Assembly (NCBI GenBank): GCA_016169945.1
Contig: JADLSH010000236.1
Coordinates: forward strand, 3,582,001-3,646,000
DNA from: Trachythela sp. YZ-2020
Taxonomy: Eukaryota; Cnidaria; Anthozoa; Malacalcyonacea; Clavulariidae
Direction: 5' to 3'
DNA: 64,000 nt
Shown here: positions 56,230-64,000 of the stretch, piece after piece
How positions within the stretch are numbered: the stretch's first letter is position 1
Layout: every line of letters starts with the position of its first letter
Notes under the pieces: generated by a model
Told to the model about the DNA's origin: nothing
What the model saw: only the letters and a program-made list of their open reading frames with translations
The model's database searches: none
Translations under genes and position numbers: made by a program

Positions 56230-57151
56230 CAGTGTTGCCAGCCATGGGGTTTTTCCGCCAGATCTGGGGTTTTTGACAATTTTCTGGGGTTTTGGTTCAA
56301 AAGTCTGGGGTAATTTTGCCCGAAAACGCAAGTGAAATTCCTGGTTTCGAAAACGCACACGACTTTGTTTAAAACCTGTCTAAATATGGGTATCCCGACC
56401 GTATAAGGTCACGAAAACAATCTGTTTAGAGCTAATTAGGAATATAATTATAGATATTTGATATTTTTGTTAAGTAATATTGACATACTATTTTTTTCAT
56501 ATTTACAATGATTTTTAGACTTTCGTTTTGACGTTATATGTAAACAACGAGTTTGAGTGTTTCATCAGGGGATCCAAACACGAGAAAACGGTATGAAACA
56601 CGAGCGCGAAGCGCGAGTGTTTTATTGTTTTCGAGTGTTTGGTCCCCTGATGAAACACGAGAAACGAGTTGTTTACACAACATCTCAAACAAACCAGTAT
56701 TTAAAGAGAAATTCAACGCGAAAGTCGAGTTAATTTATGGGTGTTTATTACCGTGGTATCAAGACAACGATACGGTGGTGATTTCCTTTGTGTTTTGCTT
56801 ATGAATTATTAATGAGTTTTAGATTGTATTATACATATTTGTTACGGATCCTGCCTATCTATATGGATTGCGTATATATACATAGCGTTAATTAGAGGGC
56901 CTGGATCCTATAATTATTAAATATTAATCATTAATATAATGTTTACGGTATTTCGTGGACTGCAGTGGCCGAAAGTATCATTTTCAAGCTCTTCAGTAGC
57001 CTACGCGTCCCTAATCAGAGCCAAACAGCGTTATTGGTCACCACATCCAGCTTGTTTGTTTGACCTGGGGTATTTTTTATGAAATCTGGCGTATTTTTTC
57101 ATCTTTTTGGTCGAATCTGGGGTTTGGTGAAATTTCGGAGTGGTAACACTG
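56230..57151. mobile_element. hAT-type element nested in the MULE, 8-bp target duplication
   Basis: It begins CAGTGTTGCCAGCC and ends GAGTGGTAACACTG, the classic hAT-like CAGTGTTGCCA terminus. Flanked by CTCTGCCA at 56222-56229 and 57152-57159. Subterminal words GGGGTTTTT/CTGGGGT recur near both ends. 922 bp, non-coding. Confidence 0.8.
56540..56676. mobile_element. Palindromic MITE nested in the hAT element
   Basis: AACAACGAGTTTGAGTGTTT, CATCAGGGGATCCAAACACG and a GAGCGCGAAGCGCGAGTG core are mirrored by CGAGTGTTTGGTCCCCTGAT and AAACACGAGAAACGAGTTGT. A third nesting level; no target duplication identified. Confidence 0.6.
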
Positions 57152-57620
57152 CTCTGCCAGATAATGCAAAAAAGTATGGTTTTCGAACCAAACTTTTGTT
57201 TGATTGCTTTGACATCTTTTTAAACCTGAAATGGACGGAAATGTGGAAGAAATTGAAATAAATCTTCATAATCTAAGTATCGAAGGTCAGTGGAGTCATT
57301 TTTATAAAGAAATTTATTTAGAGGATATTTATAATTAGATGAGTGTATTCAGTCAACACATTCTCACTATTTTTCGGTGAAAAATGACAGAAGAAGATAT
57401 TAATGTTGGATTCACTCCAGGAGAGTCAAGTACGCCTGAAAAGGAAAGTGGAAAACATCTCTTAACACCTTCGAAGTTTGATATCGAACCGGCCGCCATA
57501 TTTATTACATTAACTAGCAGAGGCTACTTTTATTTCGCTCTTCCCATCGCTCCCTGCACGCTCACTTTTCCCTCACTAGAAACTTCATGTAAGCCTCTGC
57601 GGAGGAGAGAGAGTCAACAC

Positions 57621-58043
57621 CAAGAATTAATTGACATGATTACGCACAAGCGAATATATTACTACATTTCTTCGTCTTGATTGACATGTTTACGCACAAA
57701 CGAAACCTTTCTTGGCATAGTACAAAACATGGACTGGACTGATTTTTTTAAGGGGTTTTTTCTATAACGTTTTGCACCTCAAAGTTTTGATTCTCGTATA
57801 TAAATATTAAAATATTTATTATATATAAATATCAATTTATAACTGGAGTGAAATAAGATTATATTTATTAAAATACTTGAATGGCAGTTCAAAAACGAAC
57901 TGAAAAACACAAGTTTACATAGTTTAAAAATAGTAGAGCAAAATACGTATATACAGATTATAGATACGCTGGTAATACTAATTACTATAACGTAGGATTA
58001 ATAATTTACAAGTTGATATATTAATCAATAGAAGCCTAAAAGA
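57621..58043 (-). other. Likely 3' UTR of the CR1-like LINE
   Basis: Very AT-rich sequence downstream (minus strand) of the LINE stop codon at 58044-58046. The exact LINE 3' end was not located. Confidence 0.4.
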
Positions 58044-60640
58044 TTAAAAAGAGTTCCATTTGCGTACGCAATATGGCAAAAAACTATCATTATAGCGTTT
58101 AGTTCGGGTTTTAAAAAGTGAGATAGATCTAGTCTAGGACCTGTAAAGGAGTTTGTATGCATTTCATTTAGGACAGATTATCTCAACTGTTTTAGGGTAA
58201 AATGACCATGGCGGTCAACATGGCATATGTGCCAAAACCCGAATCCGGGACGAAAGTCCTGAAAATGACCACGCCCAGAAACGGCACTGTCGGCATAGCT
58301 CTAAATCCTGAACCGCCAAAGCTACAGCCTTTCTGAATTGCTTATAGTGTTTAGAATGGTTGCTTTTATGGGTGGTCACTGCAGGGTGAAATTTGTCTAG
58401 GTATCATATTTTACAAGAAAATGACTATGCACCATCCCAGGTCAACTGCTAATTATGCATCAAATTACTCATTCACCTGGCAAAGTCTATGTTTTCTTAT
58501 TTCCCAAACATTTTTGTCATAGGATGAAAAAATATGCTTATTTTAATATAATTATTATAAATTTCATAAGGAATGATATTGTTTTGTTGAGATATAACAC
58601 ATTTCATTTCACTTACCCCCCGCCAGAACACGATTTCAGCCATATTTTGCCGATTTGTTTGCTTTTTATCGCCGAGCCTCGCAAGTATCATCCAAATGTT
58701 CTGCTTTAACACAATGCTAGTTGACTAAAGAATAATTCAACCAAGTTTCATCGGGTTTTGGAGTAGTGCCATGTATTTTATATTCGATTTTGTGTCCTTC
58801 GACATTTCCTCAATTATGTCGCTATTGCAATGTCTCGCCGCTTCTCTGCCCGATAAATGCCACTTCTTCGTCCACATCTGTATTTATATTACAGTATCCA
58901 AAAATAATTGATTGTAGAATAGTCCCAATCGAAAAGTTGAAAGCATTACTCCCATTTGGGAGTGAAAAACCTTCCCTCGTTCATCAAGAACGAGAATCTA
59001 AAACAAAAAGTTCAAAATAATTTGAAAATCTCGCGCAATCTTCACGAAAACCGCTCGTGGGCAACATTACAGGGGGGGGCAACATTTTCACGAATACGTT
59101 TGTTCGCGATCACAGCAACCCAAACTCCCAAAGTAAAGTTCGTGTGTTTAACTGTTTGTATGTTTTATGACAAAATAAACAAATATTCGCGTAATTTTGT
59201 ATTTTTCTGGTTTCCTTTAGCTATAAAAAAGAAACCAGAGATTTACGCAATATTTTTGCACCACCCAACGTATTCGTGAAAATGTTCCCCCCCCCTGTAA
59301 TGTTGCCCACGAGGAGTTTTCGTGAAGATTGTGCGAGACTTTCAAATTATTTTGAACCTTTTGTTTTAGATTCTCGTTCTTGATGAACGAGGGAAAGTTT
59401 TTCACTCCCAAATGGGAGTAAAGCTTTCAATTTTTCGATTGGGACTATTCTACAATCAATTATTTTTGGATACTGTAATATAAATACAGATGTGTATGAA
59501 GAAGTGGCATTTATCGGGCAGAGAAGCTGCGAGACATTGCAATGGCTACATAATTGAGGAAATGTCGAAGAACACAAAATCGAATATAAAATACATGGCA
59601 CTACTCCAAAACCCGACGAAACTTGGTTGAATTATTCTTTAGTCAACTAGCATTGTGTTAAAGTAGAACATTTGGATGATACTTGCGAGGCAAACAAATC
59701 GGCAAAATATGGCTGAAATCGTGTTCTGGCGGGGGGTAAGTGAAATTAAATGTGTTATATATCAACAAAACAATATCATTCCTTATGAAATTTATAATAA
59801 TTATATTAAAATTAGCATATTTTTTCATCCTAAGACAAAAATGTTTGGGAAATAAGAAAACATAGACTTTGCCAGGTGAATGAGTAATTTGATGCATAAT
59901 TAGCAGTTGACCTGGGATGGTGCATAGTCATTTTCTTGTAAAATATGATACCTAGACAAATTTCACCCTCCAGTGACCACCCATAAAAGCAACCATTCTA
60001 AACACTATAAGCAATTCAGAAAGGCTGTAGCTTTGGCGGTTCAGGATTTAGAGCTATGCCGACAGTGCCGTTTCTGGGCGTGGTCATTTTCAGGACTTTC
60101 GCCCCGGATTCGGGTTTTGGCACATATGCCATGTTGACCGCCATGGTCATTTTACCCTAAAACAGTTGAGATAATCTGTCCTAAATGAAATGCATACAAA
60201 CTCCTTTACAGGTCCTAGACTAATCGGGAATGTCTAAGATTGTACTGGTGATGTAAAGGTTCAGGTAATAGATTAAAAATGTTACTCGAAGTGTCACTAT
60301 AATTGTTTTTGTAAAAAGATCTGCATAACAATTCCCTTCTCTCCTCGAGAGTGGGCAAATTTAGGTCTTTGAGGCTTTCGGAGTAGGACAAGTGGGGAAC
60401 AATAATTTTGAACGCACGTCTCTGAATGTGCTCTAATTCATCAGTCAGGAACTTTGGTAACGAGGTATGCCAGACTGGACACGCATATTCCAAGACAGGT
60501 CTAATAAAACTACAATATACTGTCCTAAGAGCACTCGGTTGGACACCATTTCTTCTTAATATCCTTAAAGCATACAGACGTTTGCTTGCTTTAGAGGATA
60601 TGTGCCTGATGTGTGTGGTCCACTTAAGATCGGAGGTCAA
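58044..60640 (-). pseudogene. CR1-like LINE ORF2 C-terminal part, split by a foldback insertion
   Basis: On the minus strand 60640-60226 encodes the RT thumb and tail (DLKWTTHIRHISSKASKRLY, YNLRHSR). The frame then resumes beyond the 58130-60222 insertion at 58129-58044 with SISLFKTRTKRYNDSFLPYC and a KWNSF end. Removing the insertion and one GAT duplication rejoins the two parts in frame. A one-base loss near 60641 separates this part from the RT frame at 60643-61890 (KLLG then stop). Confidence 0.75.
58130..60222. mobile_element. 2.1-kb foldback transposon inserted in the LINE, 3-bp target duplication
   Basis: Arms of about 0.97 kb run from TAGTCTAGGACCTGTAAAGG to near 59100, and back from near 59262 to CCTTTACAGGTCCTAGACTA. 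The loop is about 160 bp. Flanks carry ATC at 58127-58129 and 60223-60225 (GAT on the minus strand). Arm similarity is very high; the same short frames (MHQITHSPGKVYVF and others) appear on both strands. They do not resemble a transposase and some may be genuine arm-encoded remnants, but I cannot support a gene. Confidence 0.85.
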
Positions 60641-60642
60641 AT

Positions 60643-61890
60643 TTACCCCAGGAGCTTGATGGTATTAACAGCCTCCAGGGGTTGGTTATTGACAAACAAG
60701 GGTTGCGCCGGGGGTTGATTGATCAAAAATGACACGGTGAAATCTTTGGGTTTTTTTACGTTCAACTTCATGTTGTTCGCACTTGACCACTGGGTCACGT
60801 TGTCAAGTTCTTGCTGTAATTTTGGTAGATCCGGTTCACATACTCTAACAACTTCAGAGATTGCACAATCGTCAACATACTTGTACAAAGGCAATTCACT
60901 GGACAGATCATTGACCATTATAAGAAAGAACAGAGGACCAAGTTTGGTACCTTGCGGAACTCCAGCTTTTATTTCTTTCCAATCAGATTTACAAGTTTTT
61001 AATTTGACACGCTGCTGTCTGCCTTGAAGAAAACTTGAACACCAGTTTAATAGAACCGGTGGAACATTGAGAAGCTGTAACTTACGCATCAGAATGTTAT
61101 GATCAATTCGATCAAACGCTTTGGAAAAATCGATGAAGCAGGTTCGGATAATGGTGTTAGGCGTTTCCAGGGCAGAGAGCCAGTAGTGGACTAAATGCAC
61201 TAGGGCGTGAGTGGTTGAAGACTTTTTCACACTACCAAACTGGAAAGGGTCGATGTATGGCATAACAATAGGTGCAAGCCAGTTGAAAACAAAAGACTCA
61301 AGAATTTTGCTCAACACTGCAGTTAGAGATATAGGTCTAAGGTCCGTATCGATAAACTTCGGTCTAGAGATCTTCCTCAACGGGAGGACATCCGCACATT
61401 TCCACAGCTCGGGGACACGACCTTCTCTAATAGAAGAGTTAAACATGGAATACACAGGGATGCTAATAGTTGTGGCGCAGGTTTTCAAGAGCCAATTGGG
61501 AATCTCGTCAGGTCCTACAGACTTGCGATCTTGGACAGCCACCAAAGCAAGTTCTACGGCATCACGGGTAATGATGTACTCATCAGGAATGTTGGAAACA
61601 GGTATGGGAGTAAAGTTTAGTTGTGGTATGTCAGCAGCAACACTGCAAAAGGATTCGTTAATAGCGACAGCAAGTTCGAAGTCGTTCAAAACAGTGCCAT
61701 TTACGGCTAAGCTTGTTAACGGGGGAGGATTAGAAAGTCCAGACAACAGTTTGATTCCGTCCCACCACTTTTTAGGATTACTCTCATGCATGTGATTAAT
61801 TTTGTCATTGTAGAATCTTTGGCGTGCTCTCTTACAGAGTTTTATCACTTTATTGCGATAAACATTATATTGGTGTAAGTCATTATTCAA
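60643..61890 (-). pseudogene. CR1-like LINE reverse transcriptase
   Basis: A 415-residue frame holds the full RT core: GPDEIPNWLLKTC (motif 1-2), DLRPISLTAVLSKILE, FGSVKKSSTTHALVHLV, CFIDFSKAFDRIDHNIL (motif A Asp), AGVPQGTKLGPLFFLIMVND and KYVDDCAISEVV (motif C, YVDD) before the thumb. These are hallmarks of CR1/Jockey-group LINEs. It is intact internally but disconnected from endonuclease and C-terminus by frameshifts, so it is non-functional as it stands. Confidence 0.85.
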
Positions 61891-61916
61891 CCAAGCTTGT
61901 TGACTTTCTTAATAGA

Positions 61917-62785
61917 TTATTTAATAACAGGAGTAATCCATGGTTTGTCGTTAGGATGATGTTTCACAGTACGCATGGGGATACAGGAATTCAAAGCAAC
62001 GTGAACTACCGACTGGAAAGAATCCAGTTGTTCGTCACATGAATTCAGCCGCATGAGTGGTGTCCAGTTAACAGTATTCAGACGAGAGATCAAATTTAGT
62101 TTGTTAGGAGCTCGATAATCACGCTTTTGCAATCGTGTGGTTGGTAGACTTGGAGCATGTGTCGAAATAGGTTGTAGTAAGATGCTAGAATGATCGGATT
62201 GACCAATAGGAGGCAGGATGATGGCATCGTAGTAAGGTGATAGAGTTGAAAAAGCTTGGTCGAGGATATTACTTCCCCTGGTGGGCTTGGTAACCAGTTT
62301 CTTCAATCTAAAAGAGTTGCAGAGATTACCTGGCTTGAATTGATTGAAATCACCAAGGACCAAGATGGCAGAATTAGGATAGGTGGCAAGTAAAGAATCT
62401 AAACATTTGAAGATATGCATTCGAAGAACATGGTCATCGCTCTGAGGAGGATGATAAACTGTTCCCAATAAAATAGAGTTGATTCCTCGTGGTAAACGTT
62501 CCATTTTGATTAGAAACCATTGACTCTCAACTTATTGACGCTCACTTAGGTACAAAGACCGCCCCCGCGTTGGTTATTCGGTCTATCCCTTCGGCACGAT
62601 ACATAGCCAGGTATACGAATAAGTTCATCAGTTACTCGTGAATTTAACCATGTTTCAGTGATTACGACAACATCGTATAATTCGGTGGAAATTGATGCTG
62701 AAACCTCGTCTAACTTATTGACCATCGACCTAACATTACTAAACCAAATCTTGGGGAAGCGTGGAATCGTAACTGATCTCCGCAA
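61917..62785 (-). pseudogene. CR1-like LINE apurinic endonuclease domain, frameshifted
   Basis: Two frames (62785-62546 and 62504-61917) together carry the EEP-type endonuclease: FSNVRSMVNKLDEV, VVITETWLNS (catalytic Glu), RGGGLCT, then LGDFNQF, ILDQAFSTLSP and GQSDHSSIL (catalytic Asp/His). About 40 bp containing a stop separates them, and another frame change separates this from the RT. Confidence 0.8.
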
Positions 62786-63977
62786 GGATTAATGAACTAT
62801 AATTAGGGACACTGATACACTCAGGCCGTTTGTTTTTCCTAGGTTTCATGATTGTAGGAATCGGGTATTTGTTAAGTTCCTGGTTATGTGAAATGGCACT
62901 TACAATATTTTGGGGGGGTAAAAACGACGAGATTAGGGTTAGCGTATTATCTGCTTCGTGCGACAATGAGGTGTTCCTGGAAGTGCCAAGATTGGGCTCC
63001 CAAAAACTAGATGGTTCCCACATTCCGCTATTATTAGAGTTAACGTTTCCACTCAATACCGTACCGCCCCGACAAGGGGGAGAAAAGTAATACGTTTTCT
63101 TTGGAAGTCTGTTCGTGATTCGAACTGGTGATGGCCGTTGTGGAGGTTTTTTTTTATTCAAAAACCGGTTCTTGTGGGGGCTGTCTGTGGTTATTATGTG
63201 GACAAGGTTTAAGTGGTTTAGCCAATCTTTGGTCGGTCGGCGAAGGAGAGAGGGTGGTTTGTATCAGAAATAATGTTTCCGAAAAGGATTTTTCTTACGT
63301 TTCTCGGCCTTGTCATGTGCTATCTTATGACGATTGAGTTTGGCAACAAAATTAATTTTTGTATTCGGTGTAGATAATTTACCACTAGGTTGGATACTTT
63401 CTACGTCTTGTCTTGTCTTTTGTTTAGGATGCTTATTAATTAGGATTTCGGAAAGCTTGTTGTGGTTTCTTGGCTTGAACGACTCATTAGACATGCTATC
63501 AGTTAAGTTATTTACTGATTTTAAAAGCACACCATTGTGAGGTGTTACAGGCAAGGGGGTGTACAATGATCTGTTGTTTTCTTTGTTTAAGTCGGCACTT
63601 TGTATATTTATGTCTGAATTAGCATTTCCGTTGCTTTGGTTTCTTTTTTGTTTAAGGGGCTCATTAATTATAGATTTGGCCGGTATGTTTTTGTCCAGAT
63701 TTTGAGATGCAAATTTCAATAAATCACGTTCGTTTTCGACTTGAATTAACTTCTCCTGAAGATTAGTAATAGTCTTGTTCTTCTCTTTTAAAATTAAGGA
63801 AAACTCTTGGAGAAAAGTTTCGAGTCTAAGATCATAAGGTACGCGGCCACTCTCGGGACCTGAAGGTATCAGAATAGCACTCATTGACTCAATAATTGCG
63901 TTAGTGGAGTCTATGATTGCATTGACAGAGTTCATTTGTGTTTGTAAAGCCACGACGTCCGATTTAATATCCTTCAA
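62739..63977 (-). pseudogene. LINE upstream ORF (ORF1-like, coiled coil), broken
   Basis: 63977-63264 encodes 237 residues with a predicted coiled coil (EKNKTITNLQEKLIQVENER). A basic stretch follows, and frame 63161-62739 is Pro/Ser-rich and runs into the endonuclease start. It fits the N-terminal or ORF1 region of a CR1-type LINE whose 5' end lies beyond the window. No PHD or esterase signature was seen. Confidence 0.5.
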
Positions 63978-64000
63978 AACCTTACTATCGATTCTGCTTT

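Larger units (their letters stand above)
56110..57611. mobile_element. MULE-type non-autonomous element, 9-bp target duplication
   Basis: The ends CTCTCTCCTCCGCAGAG and CTCTGCGGAGGAGAGAG are flanked by AGTCAACAC at 56101-56109 and 57612-57620. Subterminal arms (TTACATGAAGTTTCCTGAAT, AAGTGAGCG...GATGGGAAGA) also pair with 57500-57600. It sits 0.2 kb past the NuMA stop and contains a younger hAT insertion at 56230-57151. No transposase. Confidence 0.8.

Noticed and set aside
58455..59897. Paired frames MHQITHSPGKVYVF, MPCILYSILC and others
   Set aside because: Mirror images in the foldback arms; no transposase or other domain recognised.
60719..61795. Plus-strand ORFs across the LINE
   Set aside because: Antisense shadows of the reverse transcriptase frame.

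Overview
This is eukaryotic, almost certainly metazoan, nuclear DNA. It is AT-rich, has phase-consistent GT-AG introns, and is dominated by transposable-element (TE) remnants, foldback elements and satellites. The mix fits an early-branching invertebrate: CR1-like LINEs, a Penelope-like remnant, tRNA-derived SINEs, hAT/Harbinger/MULE-type short elements, and animal genes such as NuMA and LAMTOR1. A cnidarian is my best guess, but nothing here fixes the species.

There are five gene-like loci. (1) 8097-8456 (+) encodes a small secreted Gly/Asn-rich EF-hand protein. (2) 22664-26926 (-) is a three-exon secreted class-3 lipase with an N-terminal PSI-like cysteine module and an intact Ser-Asp-His triad. 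(3) 28608-30302 (+) is an intronless 564-aa multi-pass membrane protein that I do not recognise. (4) 30874-35024 (-) is a six-exon LAMTOR1 (Ragulator p18) gene of 165 aa, reconstructed from small exons; only one of them overlaps any open frame of 60 codons, and by chance. (5) 35589-55912 (+) is a gene of at least 13 exons encoding a NuMA-like protein: an N-terminal HOOK-type domain, a long coiled coil, and a basic C-terminus with a TPAKK motif. Genes 4 and 5 are head to head with about 565 bp between start codons.

Layout: 0-14 kb is TE debris (LINE tail, Penelope-like remnant, MITEs, a foldback element holding inverted SINEs, a degenerate ORF) around the EF-hand gene. 14.2-21.9 kb is a satellite domain: a 31-bp repeat, 7-bp arrays, a 2.7-kb array of a 13-bp unit built on a 10-bp palindrome, and a 15-bp array. 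The core of this domain occurs twice, each copy including a block of about 0.94 kb with a reverse-transcriptase fragment. 22-35 kb holds the lipase, membrane protein and LAMTOR1 genes, with nested MITEs in LAMTOR1 introns. 35-56 kb is the NuMA-like gene, whose introns carry Harbinger-, MULE- and hAT-like elements with visible target-site duplications. 56-64 kb is a MULE-like element containing a hAT element, then a CR1-like LINE on the minus strand split by a 2.1-kb foldback transposon with a 3-bp target duplication.

Functionally, LAMTOR1 anchors Ragulator/mTORC1 signalling to lysosomes and NuMA organises spindle poles. Their shared promoter region and their proximity in vertebrates make this pair the most biologically interesting gene context. 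The satellite domain and the foldback elements are the most unusual sequence structures.
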